Part shown: positions 33,041 to 41,839 of the stretch, in pieces
Position numbering within the stretch: position 1 is the stretch's first letter
How the letters are laid out: every line of letters begins with the position of its first letter
Assembly (NCBI GenBank): GCA_030427925.1
Contig: JAUICJ010000008.1
Span: 1-64,000 of the forward strand
DNA from: Bacteroidia bacterium
GTDB taxonomy: Bacteria; Bacteroidota; Bacteroidia; Flavobacteriales_D; Sanyastnellaceae
Length of the DNA: 64,000 nucleotides
Direction of reading: 5' to 3'
The notes under the pieces: generated by a model
What the model was told of the DNA's origin: nothing
The model's input: only the letters and a program-made list of their open reading frames with translations
The model's database searches: none
Program-made: the position numbers and the translations under genes

Positions 33041-34003
33041 TCAGTGGATGCCGCGATCGGCCAAATACCGTTCCGCATCTAAGGCCGCGATGCAGCCCGT
33101 TCCTGCGGCGGTGATGGCCTGGCGGTAGGTCTTATCGGCCGCATCGCCGGCCACGAAGACGCCGGGGACGTTCGTCAGCGAGGTGCCCGGCTTTTCATAG
33201 ACGATGTAGCCCTGCGCATCGAGTTGGATCCACGGCTTGAAGACGTCGGTGTTGGGCTTGTGCCCGATGGCCACGAAGAAGCCCGTGGCGGGAATCGTTT
33301 CCTCTTCGCCCGTCGCGTTGTTCTTCACCCGCACGCCTTCCACGCCTTGATCGCCCAGGACTTCAAGGGTTTCCGTGTTGTACTTGATCTCGATGTTTGG
33401 GAGGTTGTTGACCCGGTGCTGCATCGCTTTGGAGGCGCGCATTTCGTCGCGGCGGACGAGCATTGTCACCTTCGTGCAGAGTTTGGCCAAATAGCTCGCT
33501 TCCTCGCAAGCGCTGTCGCCGGCCCCCACGATGACGACTTCCTGGCCGCGGTAGAAGAAGCCGTCGCACACGGCGCAGGCGCTCACGCCCCCACCGATGT
33601 CGCGCAAGCGCAACTCGCTTTCGAGGCCAAGCCATTTCGCCGACGCGCCCGTCGAGATGATGACGCTGTCCGCGTGGATTTCAACGCGGTCGTCGCCTTC
33701 GCCGATCCACGCTTTGTGAACGGGGCCGGTGAAATCGACTTCGGAGACCCATCCGGTGCGGACGTCGGTGTCGAATCGCTTCGCCTGGGCTTCCAGGTCG
33801 GCCATCATGCCCGGGCCGTTGATGCCTTCGGGGTACCCTGGGAAGTTGTCCACTTCCGTCGTCTCCGTGAGCTGTCCCCCCGGCTGCATGCCTTGGTACA
33901 TCACAGGTTTCATGTCCGCCCGCGCCGCGTAGATGGCAGCGGTATATCCGGCGGGGCCCGATCCGATGATCAGGCACTTGACGTGTTCAGGAGTTGCATT
34001 CAT
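33041..34003 (-). CDS. trxB: Thioredoxin-disulfide reductase
   Basis: A 320-residue flavoprotein that reduces thioredoxin with NADPH. FAD binding is shown by IIGSGPAGYTAAIYAAR (12-28), the redox pair is CAVC (143-146), the NADPH fold is VVIVGAGDSACEEA, and VFVAGDAAD lies near the end. The length is normal for the low-molecular-weight type. ATG 34003 is four bases downstream of an exact -7 element (CAAAGATA on the plus strand, 34008-34015), so a leaderless message is expected. Confidence 0.97.
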   Translation of the reverse strand: MNATPEHVKCLIIGSGPAGYTAAIYAARADMKPVMYQGMQPGGQLTETTEVDNFPGYPEGINGPGMMADLEAQAKRFDTDVRTGWVSEVDFTGPVHKAWIGEGDDRVEIHADSVIISTGASAKWLGLESELRLRDIGGGVSACAVCDGFFYRGQEVVIVGAGDSACEEASYLAKLCTKVTMLVRRDEMRASKAMQHRVNNLPNIEIKYNTETLEVLGDQGVEGVRVKNNATGEEETIPATGFFVAIGHKPNTDVFKPWIQLDAQGYIVYEKPGTSLTNVPGVFVAGDAADKTYRQAITAAGTGCIAALDAERYLADRGIH

Positions 34004-34076
34004 GCCGCAAAGATACGGCGCGCCATTCCGCCGCTGCGTGACCGAAGGAACCGAAACGGACGTTAAGAAATGCGAT

Positions 34077-34838
34077 TCAAACGCGTTGGTCCAGCCGCAC
34101 CCATTCGTCCCACAGCACGTCGTTCGGCGGCGGCGCCACGATGGACATGTGCTCGCGTTTCACCGGGTGAATGAAGTCGATTTGGCGGGCGTGCAGGTGG
34201 ATGGAGGCGTTGTCGTTCGTGCGGCGCGAACCGTATTTGATGTCGCCTTTGATGGGGCTGCCGAGGCTGGCCAGCGTCACCCGGATTTGGTGGTGGCGAC
34301 CGGATTTCGGCTGCACTTCGACGAAGGTGTATTGGTCGGTGGCGCCCATGACGCGGTATTTCAACTCCGCTTCTTTGCGCTTGGGGCCGGGTTGGTCAAA
34401 GGCGAAGCTTTTATTGAGTTGCTGGTTTTTGGCCAAATAATTCACGATGTGGCCCTCCGACGGCGTAGGCGCAGGCTTCACCACCGCCCAGTACGTCTTT
34501 TGCACCTCGCGCACCCGGAACATGTTCGTCAACCGCGAGAGCGCCTTCGACGTTTTTGCGAAGAGGATGACCCCCGAAACCGGACGGTCGAGCCGGTGCA
34601 CGATGCCCACAAAGGCGTCGCCCGGCTTCTCGTACTTGATGCGCAGGTACTCCGCGACCACCACGCCGAGGGACGTGTCTTCTGTCGCGTCGTTTTGGAC
34701 GATGTCAGAAGGGCGCTTGTTGATGGCGATGAGGTGGTTGTCCTCGTACAGCACCTGCAGGTTTTCCGGCGTGCTCATGACCACCGGGACCTTCGGTTTC
34801 CGGACCCACTGGTGGTTCGACTGCTCCTGATGCTCCAT
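34077..34838 (-). CDS. RluA-family RNA pseudouridine synthase
   Basis: A 253-residue pseudouridine synthase with the catalytic motif HRLDRPVSG (Asp in the middle), LYEDNHLIAINKRPSD near the N-terminus and the later SGRHHQIRVTLA motif. It lacks an S4 domain, like the short RluA/RluC-related proteins; the target uridine in rRNA or tRNA is not predictable. The ATG at 34838 lies eight bases after the panB stop. A second ATG at 34778 would give a 20-residue shorter protein closer to the typical start. It is probably co-transcribed with panB. Confidence 0.88.
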   Translation of the reverse strand: MEHQEQSNHQWVRKPKVPVVMSTPENLQVLYEDNHLIAINKRPSDIVQNDATEDTSLGVVVAEYLRIKYEKPGDAFVGIVHRLDRPVSGVILFAKTSKALSRLTNMFRVREVQKTYWAVVKPAPTPSEGHIVNYLAKNQQLNKSFAFDQPGPKRKEAELKYRVMGATDQYTFVEVQPKSGRHHQIRVTLASLGSPIKGDIKYGSRRTNDNASIHLHARQIDFIHPVKREHMSIVAPPPNDVLWDEWVRLDQRV

Positions 34839-34846
34839 CGGGAGGG

Positions 34847-35662
34847 TCAGTATTGCTCGTCGGCGTTGGGGAAATCGCGGCCGCGCACGTCGCTGACGTA
34901 TTGCTGCACGGCGTTGTACATCTGATCGCCGAGGTCCAAATACCGGCGCAAGAACCGCGGCGAAAACGATTGCGTGATGCCGAGCATGTCGTGCACCACC
35001 AGGACTTGCCCGTCGCAATCTCCGCCCGCACCGATGCCGATGGTCGGGCAATGGATGGCGCGGCTCACCTCACCGGCCAACCCCGCCGGGATCTTCTCGA
35101 ACACCACGGCGAAGCAACCGATTTCATCGAGCAACGCAGCGTCTTCCCGCAAGCGAATGGCCTCTTCCTCCTCCTTCGCCCGGACGGTGTACGTACCGAA
35201 CTTATAAATCGATTGCGGCGTCAGGCCGAGGTGGCCCATGACCGGAATGCCTGCGCTGAGGATGCGCTCAATGCTTTCCCGCACCTCGCGGCCGCCTTCG
35301 AGCTTGACCGCGTGCGCGCCGCTTTCTTTCATGATGCGGATGGCCGAATTCAACGCCTCCTTCGAATTCCCTTGGTAGGTGCCGAAGGGGAGGTCCACCA
35401 CGACGAGCGCGCGTTTTGCAGCCCGCACCACGCTCGCGGCGTGGTAAATCATTTGGTCCAGGGTGATGGGGAGCGTGGTTTCGTGGCCGGCCATCACATT
35501 GGAGGCGCTGTCACCGACGAGGATGACGTCGACTCCGGCTTGGTCCACCAGCGTGGCCATGGAGTAATCGTAGGCGGTGAGCATCGCGATTTTCTCCCCG
35601 TTGTGCTTCATTTCTTGGAGCACTTGGGTCGTGATGCGCTTGGCGTCTTTGTGCACTGACAT
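34847..35662 (-). CDS. panB: 3-methyl-2-oxobutanoate hydroxymethyltransferase
   Basis: A 271-residue enzyme that makes ketopantoate from 2-oxoisovalerate and methylene-THF, the first committed step of pantothenate and CoA synthesis. Motifs are [36 protein letters not shown], the metal-binding [15 protein letters not shown] and [17 protein letters not shown] 35662 follows TATTTTTG (CAAAAATA on the plus strand, 35667-35674) by four bases. The gene for pantoate-beta-alanine ligase is not nearby. Confidence 0.96.
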   Translation of the reverse strand: MSVHKDAKRITTQVLQEMKHNGEKIAMLTAYDYSMATLVDQAGVDVILVGDSASNVMAGHETTLPITLDQMIYHAASVVRAAKRALVVVDLPFGTYQGNSKEALNSAIRIMKESGAHAVKLEGGREVRESIERILSAGIPVMGHLGLTPQSIYKFGTYTVRAKEEEEAIRLREDAALLDEIGCFAVVFEKIPAGLAGEVSRAIHCPTIGIGAGGDCDGQVLVVHDMLGITQSFSPRFLRRYLDLGDQMYNAVQQYVSDVRGRDFPNADEQY

Positions 35663-35695
35663 GGGCCAAAAATAGCCCACAATCCAACGCGCGCC

Positions 35696-36646
35696 TCAGA
35701 GCATCAGCCCGATGTACGCGATGTACAGCGCGAGCAAGACGGCGCCCTTCCAGCGATGGAACACCTTCTTGTGGAGCATCATCGGGAGGAGCAAAAGGGC
35801 GATGCCGCCCATCCACCAGAAGTCCGTTTGGATGACGGCGGGATCGACCGGCATTTCGGCGACGAGGGACGTGGAGCCCAAGGCGAGGAAGATGTTGAAG
35901 ATGTTCGAGCCGACGAGGTTGCCAAGGGCGAGGTCGCTCTGTTCCTTGATGGCCGCTGCGGCCGAGGCCACGAGCTCGGGCACGCTCGTGCCAAAGGCGA
36001 CGACGGTGACGCCGATGATGTGGTCGCTCACGCCGGCGGCCTGTGCGATGCCGCGGGCACCGGAAATGAACCACTCGGAGCCGAAGTACAGGCCGACGCA
36101 AGCGACCGCCGCACCGAGGACGAGCAGGGCGTACGGGCGACCCGCGAACCGGTCGAACTCGCCTTCGTAGTCGGGATCCGGTTCGGAGGACTTGCGCGCT
36201 TTTTGGCTTCGGTAAATGAGGAAACTCATCAGGAGCAGGGTGCCCAGCAGCAGCAAGGTGCCCTCGAAGTGGGTGAAGACCAAATCCCAAGCGAACACAC
36301 CGAACGCGAGGGTCCCGAACATCATCACGGGCCAATCCGTGCGCAACAGCGAGCGGTCCACTTTTACGGGGTGGATGAGCGCGGTCACGCCGAGGATGAG
36401 GGCGAGGTTCGCGATGTTCGAGCCGACGACGTTGCCGATGGCGAGGCCCGGGTTGCCGGCGAGTGCGGCCTGGATGCTCGCGAAGATTTCCGGCGCGGAG
36501 GTACCGATGGACACCACGGTCAGTCCGACGATGAGGGGGGGGATGGAGGCCTTGATGGCCATGCCCGCCGCATTGCGCACCAGGACCTCGCCGCTGAGTA
36601 CGAGCAGCGCGAGGCCGCCGATCAGCAAGGGGATGTCGTAGGTCAT
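35696..36646 (-). CDS. Calcium/sodium antiporter (CaCA family)
   Basis: A 316-residue membrane protein with about ten helices arranged as two inverted halves. Each half has an alpha-repeat: VVSIGTSAPEIFASIQAAL...GNVVGSNIAN in the first and VVAFGTSVPELVASAAAAI...GNLVGSNIFN in the second, the YrbG-like Na+/Ca2+ exchanger signature. A hydrophilic loop (about residues 145-170) divides them. The ATG overlaps the tatA stop (ATGA), so translation is coupled to it. Confidence 0.94.
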   Translation of the reverse strand: MTYDIPLLIGGLALLVLSGEVLVRNAAGMAIKASIPPLIVGLTVVSIGTSAPEIFASIQAALAGNPGLAIGNVVGSNIANLALILGVTALIHPVKVDRSLLRTDWPVMMFGTLAFGVFAWDLVFTHFEGTLLLLGTLLLMSFLIYRSQKARKSSEPDPDYEGEFDRFAGRPYALLVLGAAVACVGLYFGSEWFISGARGIAQAAGVSDHIIGVTVVAFGTSVPELVASAAAAIKEQSDLALGNLVGSNIFNIFLALGSTSLVAEMPVDPAVIQTDFWWMGGIALLLLPMMLHKKVFHRWKGAVLLALYIAYIGLML

Positions 36647-36882
36647 TCGGCGGATGGGGTGTCGGGACTTTCCGGCGTTTCCGGCGCCTTCGGTGGGCGC
36701 GGTTGAGGTGGGCGCGGCTTGAGCGGATCGGCAGAACTCAGGATTTCCCGTTGAATTTCGTCCGACGCGGCGCGGAATTGGCGCACGGCCGACCCCATGG
36801 TCCGCGCGAGCGACGGCATGCCTTTCGCCCCGAAGAGCAGCAGGTAAATGACGAGGATGAAGACGATTTCTGTAGCGCCCAT
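36643..36882 (-). CDS. Twin-arginine translocase TatA/TatE-type subunit
   Basis: A 79-residue protein with one N-terminal helix (IVFILVIYLLLFGAKGMP), an amphipathic helix (LARTMGSAVRQFRAASDEIQ) and a Pro/Lys-rich tail. The FGAKGMPSLARTMG segment corresponds to the FG-x-KxxPxxxxxxG hinge of TatA. It forms the pore-like component of the folded-protein exporter. No tatC is adjacent. ATG 36882 is seven bases downstream of an exact -7 element, TACCTTTG (CAAAGGTA on the plus strand, 36890-36897). A TatB-like role is possible. Confidence 0.88.
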   Translation of the reverse strand: MGATEIVFILVIYLLLFGAKGMPSLARTMGSAVRQFRAASDEIQREILSSADPLKPRPPQPRPPKAPETPESPDTPSAE

Positions 36883-36963
36883 GCGAAGGCAAAGGTACAA
36901 CCCAGCGGGGCTCGGTGTAACTTCGCTCCGTCTTCTGCGTCCACAATTGAAATCCCATTCGCC

Positions 36964-39942
36964 ATGCGCGTTTTCGTTGCCTTGATTGCGGTTTGGTCCG
37001 CTGCCCAAGCCCTTGCCCAAACCCCGTACTTCCAACAAGAGGTCAACCACCGCATCGAGGTGCGGCTGGACGACGAGGCGCACACGCTGCACGGCTTCAT
37101 CGAGACCGAGTACGTCAACAACAGCCCGGAGGCGCTGGATTTTTTGTGGCTGCACGTTTGGCCGAATGCGTACGAGGGGCCGACGAGCGCGCTGGCGAAG
37201 CAGCAGTTCCGCAGCGGCAACTTGTTCATGTACTGGGCGATGGCGCGGGACCTCGGCGGCATCGACTCGCTGGATTTCGCGGTGAACGGCCAGCGGGCGA
37301 CGTGGTCGTTCCATCCGGAGCACCGGGACATCGTGCGGTTGGAGTTGCCGCAGGCCTTGGCGCCGGGTGCGCGTTTGGCCTACTCGACGCCGTTCCGGGT
37401 GCAGCTCCCATCGGGCCAAATCTCGCGCCTCGGCCACATCGGTCAATCCTACCAAATCACGCAATGGTACCCGAAACCGGCCGTCTACGACCGCGACGGC
37501 TGGCACGAAATGCCCTACCTCAATCAGGGCGAATTCTACAGCGAATACGGCGCCTTCGACGTGCGCATCACGCTGCCGGAAAACTACACGGTGGGGGCGA
37601 CGGGCGATTTCGTGGAGGGCTCAGCGGACAACGACGCCGAGCGGGCGCGCCTTGATTCGCTCGTGGCGGATACGGAAGCGGCCTTTGCTACCGGCGTTGC
37701 AGGTGCGCGTTCCATGGAGTTTCCGCCCTCTGTTCTGGTCATGAAGACCCTGCATTACCGCCAGTCCAACGTGCACGATTTCGCGTGGTTCGCGGACAAG
37801 CGGTGGATGGTGCTGCGGGGGGAGGTGGAGTCTCCTGACGTGACGACGTGGGCGATGTTCACGCCGGGCGAGGCGGATCGGTGGCGGCGCGCGCCCGAGT
37901 ACCTGCACGACGCCATCGTGGCGTATTCGAAATGGAACGGCGACTACCCGTACCGACAGGTCACGGCGGTGGACGGCACCATCAGCGCAGGCGGTGGCAT
38001 GGAGTACCCGAACGTAACCGTCATCGGCAACGCGGGCAGCGACCTCGGCCTCGAGACGGTCATCGTCCACGAAGTCGGCCACAACTGGTTTTACGGCATC
38101 CTCGGCACGAACGAGCGCACCCACGCGTGGATGGACGAGGGCATCAATTCGTTCAACGAGACCCGCTACTTCGTTGAGAAATACGGCGACACGCTTTCGC
38201 TTGCGGGGCGGGGAACCGGGCCGCTCGGCTTGTTCGAGGCGGTGGAGGCCACCGAGTTCTCCTACGCCATGCGCGACCAGTTCGCGTACCTCATTTCCGC
38301 GCGGGTGGGGGCCGACCAGCCGATGGCCTGCCACAGCGACGAATTCAGCGATTTGAACTACGGCACCATCGTGTACAAGAAGTCGGCGGCGGCGATGGAG
38401 CACCTGCGCGGGGCGCTCGGCACCGAAGCGTTCGACGCGGGGATGCAGCTGTACTTCGATCGGTGGAAGTTCAGGCATCCGGGGCCGGATGATCTGCGGG
38501 TTGCGCTGGAGGAGGCGTCGGGTGCGGATTTGGCGTGGTTCTTCGAGGAGCTCGTGCCGACGACGGGCGTGGTGGACTACCGGTTGGCGCGCGCGACGAA
38601 GCAGGGGCTGGTGGTCGCGAACGCAGGCCAAATCAACGCCCCCTTCCGCATCGACGCCCTCAACTCCGCCGGCGAAATCCTCGAAACCCGCTGGTTCTCC
38701 GGCGCCCCCACCCGGCAGCGCATCGCCTTCGATCGCCCCGAAGCCCTCGACCGCTGGGTCCTCGACGCCGCGGGCCAAATGCTCGAATACAACCGCCGCA
38801 ACAACACGCTCCGGGCACGCGGGCCGCTCAAGTCGGTGGAGCCCCTGGCCCTGCGGTTCCTCACCCGGCTCGACCGCGAGGACCGCACGCAGGTGTTTTG
38901 GTCGCCCGTCGGCGGGTGGAACAGGAACGACGGCTTCATGGCGGGCCTGCTGCTGCACAACGTGACGCTGCCGGTTCGGAATTTCCACTGGTACGCCGCA
39001 CCGATGCGTTCTTTCGGCACGAACCAATTCGTCGGAACCGCAGCCCTGGGCCTTCGCACGGGCGAGTGGACCTGGGAGGCGGGCGTTCGCCGCTTCGGCG
39101 ATGCCCTGACGGCTGAGTACAGCCAGTCCACTTACACCCGCAACCACATGGCCGTGACCGGCCGATTCAACCGAAATCCCACTTCCCCGATCAAGTCCTC
39201 CTTGCGCATCGAGGCGGTGGACGTGCTGTCGGACCGAAGCCACAGCGAGCTGTTCATCGACATCCTGCCCGAGAAGAATTGGGCGCAGTCGCTCGGCGCG
39301 GAGTTCGAGGTGCGGTCCTCGGGGTTGCGCACCGAATCCGCTTGGTCGATGGAAGTGCGTTCGATGCGCATCCGACCGAACTGGGGCGTGCCCGGGCCGG
39401 TTTGGGAGGGCGCTCGAACGGCGACGGTGGCGTTGTTGCACGGAAGAACGGCGTACGCGTACAACCGAGACGGAAAGGAAGTGCGGTTGGCGGGATTTGC
39501 GGGCTGGTTGCAGGGAGATGCGTCGGTGTATCCGTTGCAAGTTTCGGGCATCAACCCGCACGCCGATCCGCTGTATGACGGTCTGTTTTCTGGTCGCGGA
39601 GCGGAAACGGGCTGGTCTTCGCGCAACAACTTGCTCAATCACGGCGGCTTGCCCCTGCCGTACGATGCGCCGTCAGCGCAAGAGGTGTTGCTCTCGGCGG
39701 TGGTGGATTGGCAATTGCCGATGGGCCTCCCGTTGAACGCCTATGCAGGGGGCGCGTTGGTGGATGGCGAGGGCGTGGCGACGGCTGGGGTTTCCCTGGA
39801 CTTGGGGGCCTTCCGCATGTACCTGCCGCTGGCCGCTCCGGGCTTGACAACAAGCGATTACCGGCCGTGGGAAGGGTTCATTTGGAGCCTGAACTTGCTC
39901 AACTTGAATCCGATGGAGCTCGTTCGGTCGGCGTTGAAGTGA
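36964..39942 (+). CDS. M1 family metallopeptidase
   Basis: A 992-residue exported zinc peptidase. The signal peptide is MRVFVALIAVWSAAQALAQ. An N-terminal aminopeptidase-like beta domain carries the substrate motif GGGMEYPN (about residue 342). The catalytic site HEVGHNW (about 369-375), followed 18 residues later by Glu in AWMDEG, gives the zinc HExxHx18E motif. The C-terminal ~350 residues are unlike aminopeptidase N and look like an added beta-rich domain. Extracytoplasmic peptide digestion is the likely role. TAACTTCG at 36918-36925 is a -7 element with a ~35-base leader. Confidence 0.92.
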   Translation: MRVFVALIAVWSAAQALAQTPYFQQEVNHRIEVRLDDEAHTLHGFIETEYVNNSPEALDFLWLHVWPNAYEGPTSALAKQQFRSGNLFMYWAMARDLGGIDSLDFAVNGQRATWSFHPEHRDIVRLELPQALAPGARLAYSTPFRVQLPSGQISRLGHIGQSYQITQWYPKPAVYDRDGWHEMPYLNQGEFYSEYGAFDVRITLPENYTVGATGDFVEGSADNDAERARLDSLVADTEAAFATGVAGARSMEFPPSVLVMKTLHYRQSNVHDFAWFADKRWMVLRGEVESPDVTTWAMFTPGEADRWRRAPEYLHDAIVAYSKWNGDYPYRQVTAVDGTISAGGGMEYPNVTVIGNAGSDLGLETVIVHEVGHNWFYGILGTNERTHAWMDEGINSFNETRYFVEKYGDTLSLAGRGTGPLGLFEAVEATEFSYAMRDQFAYLISARVGADQPMACHSDEFSDLNYGTIVYKKSAAAMEHLRGALGTEAFDAGMQLYFDRWKFRHPGPDDLRVALEEASGADLAWFFEELVPTTGVVDYRLARATKQGLVVANAGQINAPFRIDALNSAGEILETRWFSGAPTRQRIAFDRPEALDRWVLDAAGQMLEYNRRNNTLRARGPLKSVEPLALRFLTRLDREDRTQVFWSPVGGWNRNDGFMAGLLLHNVTLPVRNFHWYAAPMRSFGTNQFVGTAALGLRTGEWTWEAGVRRFGDALTAEYSQSTYTRNHMAVTGRFNRNPTSPIKSSLRIEAVDVLSDRSHSELFIDILPEKNWAQSLGAEFEVRSSGLRTESAWSMEVRSMRIRPNWGVPGPVWEGARTATVALLHGRTAYAYNRDGKEVRLAGFAGWLQGDASVYPLQVSGINPHADPLYDGLFSGRGAETGWSSRNNLLNHGGLPLPYDAPSAQEVLLSAVVDWQLPMGLPLNAYAGGALVDGEGVATAGVSLDLGAFRMYLPLAAPGLTTSDYRPWEGFIWSLNLLNLNPMELVRSALK

Positions 39943-39943
39943 G

Positions 39944-41746
39944 TCAGGGCATGTGGTCCTCGAGGCGTGCCCCGTCGTCCAATCCCATGCGCTTGCGCAG
40001 CCGGTATTTCCGGGTCATGACGCTGCTCGATGAAATGTTGAGGAGTTCTGAAATCTCGCGGTGGGAGAGCCCAAGCTTCAGGAGCTGACAAAATTCAAGG
40101 TCGTTGGGCGTCAAATCCGGGTGGCGCGCGAGCAGCGTGCGGTCGAAGTCGGGGTGGATGCCCTGAAACCGCAGTTTGAAGTGTTCAAATGGTTTCGCTT
40201 CCTCTTGAGCGCGGATCAAGGGGTCCAAATCCGTTTCGGACATCCCCCGCCGCCTCATCGATTCCATCGCTCCTTCGATGCGTTTCTGAAACGCCGCTTG
40301 TTCCATGGTCGTGGTGACCAGCTCGCTCTGCTTGATGCGCATTTCTTCGGCCAGTTGCTCGGCTTGCAATCGAGCCAAATCCGCGGCACTTCGTTCCGCT
40401 TCTGCCGATTTCAGTTGCAACCGCCTCCTCAAGCGAGAAGCGACTCCAAGCAGAACGAGTGCGGCTGCCAGGACGGCCAATCCCAAACCGAGCAGCGAAT
40501 TCACCCGTTGAGCCGCGTCGCGTTCCCCCTCGAGTCGCTTGTTTTTTTCCTCCAAAGCCGCGCGTTCAAGCCGAACGAACTCCAACTCGAATTGGCCTTG
40601 CAGAATGCCCGCCCGATCGTCCAAGCGTTGAAACGTCAGGTTGACGAGCGTGTCGAGGATGTGGGCGGTTTCCCGGCTTTCCGGTGAGGCGTTGGGAAGC
40701 GCCGCGGTGGCTTGGATGGCCCACGTCCCGACGGATTGCAAATCGTTTCCATAGTCGTGGTACAACTCGGGGTGGAGCAGGCGAATGCGTTCAGCGATGC
40801 GCAAGGCCTCTTCGGGTTGGCCATTCGCAATGAGCGCACGGAGCAGGTTGCACAGGTAGTACCCGCCGTTGTGAAAACCGTCAAACGAGGTGGGGTAGAG
40901 GTCCCACAGGATGTCCAGCGCCTCGCTCACCCGACTTTCATCGAGCCGAAGGCGCGCTTCGTGAACGCGCACCGTCGTTGAAGGTGAGTTCTCAAGCCGA
41001 TTGATTTCCTCCAGGACCTCTTGGGCGTTCTGCCTTTCGTCTTGGAAGAGCAGCGCATTGACCAAATTCGTCAACGCCAACACCCCTTGCGCAACCCTCC
41101 CGGATTCGATCAGGCCCTCAGCGCTCGAGCGGAACAGCTGCTCCGCGAACGCATACTGGCCCGCATCCACGTAAATGAACCCCAAATTGCACTGCTCAAT
41201 CCGATACGAAATGCGTTCCCGCGGATCGTCGAGGTTGAACAGTTCCAACCCCCGATTGAAGGCCGTCACCGATTCTTTGATTTGGTGCTGTGCGGCATGG
41301 AGGTTGCCCATCGCGCAATGGTCCATGGCAAGTTGCCGCCGGTCGCCGAGTGAATCGTGAATGGCGCGGGCTCGCTCGAATTCCGCTTGAGCCGCCTCGA
41401 ATTCGCCCAAGTCCTTCAAGATCAAGCCGAGGTTGCGGGCAATGACGGATTGCCGACGGGGCGCGCCCGCCATCAGTTCCACCGCGCGCTCAAAGTTCAC
41501 GCGCGCAGAATCGTTGCGGAAGTTGAGCCCGTGGTGAATGGCCAAATGGTTGTACGAATTGGCCAACAACGTATCCGGCAACTCCTCCATGGCCAGGACC
41601 CGTTCAATGAACCCCAAAGCACGGCTTCCATCCGTGAACAGGTTGGCCCAAGTCGAATCTTGCCAAGCGTTCGCCTGCGCGATGTCCGGGTTTTGGCCCC
41701 AAGAGAGGCTCGGGAGAAGCACCAGCAACCAGCCACATTTCATCAT
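39944..41746 (-). CDS. TPR sensor with transmembrane helix and C-terminal LuxR-type HTH
   Basis: A 600-residue protein. The signal segment (WLLVLLPSLSWGQ) is followed by about seven TPR-like helical repeats (residues 25-360), for example FEAAQAEFERARAIHDSLGD. A coiled coil and a transmembrane helix (VNSLLGLGLAVLAAALVLLG, about 415-435) come next, then a second coiled coil. The C-terminal HTH (about 540-590) reads LTPNDLEFCQLLKLGLSHREISELLN. This is a membrane-bound one-component regulator design common in Bacteroidota: periplasmic TPRs outside and DNA binding inside. Target genes are unknown. Its stop is one base from the stop of the M1 peptidase gene. Confidence 0.82.
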   Translation of the reverse strand: MMKCGWLLVLLPSLSWGQNPDIAQANAWQDSTWANLFTDGSRALGFIERVLAMEELPDTLLANSYNHLAIHHGLNFRNDSARVNFERAVELMAGAPRRQSVIARNLGLILKDLGEFEAAQAEFERARAIHDSLGDRRQLAMDHCAMGNLHAAQHQIKESVTAFNRGLELFNLDDPRERISYRIEQCNLGFIYVDAGQYAFAEQLFRSSAEGLIESGRVAQGVLALTNLVNALLFQDERQNAQEVLEEINRLENSPSTTVRVHEARLRLDESRVSEALDILWDLYPTSFDGFHNGGYYLCNLLRALIANGQPEEALRIAERIRLLHPELYHDYGNDLQSVGTWAIQATAALPNASPESRETAHILDTLVNLTFQRLDDRAGILQGQFELEFVRLERAALEEKNKRLEGERDAAQRVNSLLGLGLAVLAAALVLLGVASRLRRRLQLKSAEAERSAADLARLQAEQLAEEMRIKQSELVTTTMEQAAFQKRIEGAMESMRRRGMSETDLDPLIRAQEEAKPFEHFKLRFQGIHPDFDRTLLARHPDLTPNDLEFCQLLKLGLSHREISELLNISSSSVMTRKYRLRKRMGLDDGARLEDHMP

Positions 41747-41788
41747 GCCGTCAAATTGCAACAGCCTGCGGGGAATCGGCAAGAAGTC

Positions 41789-41823
41789 AAAAAAAAAAGC
41801 CCCACAAAATGCGGGGCTTTTTT
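41789..41823 (-). terminator. secDF terminator
   Basis: Read leftward, AAAAAAGCCCCGC, a short loop and GTGGGGC are followed by a run of ten T residues. It lies between secDF and the TPR/HTH gene, so those two are separate transcription units. Confidence 0.9.
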
Positions 41824-41839
41824 CACAAGGAAGGAAGAA

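Noticed and set aside
34838-35051. N-terminal extension of the pseudouridine synthase to 35051
   Set aside because: It lies entirely inside panB in another frame and has no family similarity.
37621-39642. A 673-codon open frame antisense to the M1 peptidase
   Set aside because: It mirrors the peptidase gene in a high-GC region, has a His/Arg-rich composition and no domain, and lacks a start context. The plus-strand gene carries the HExxH motif.
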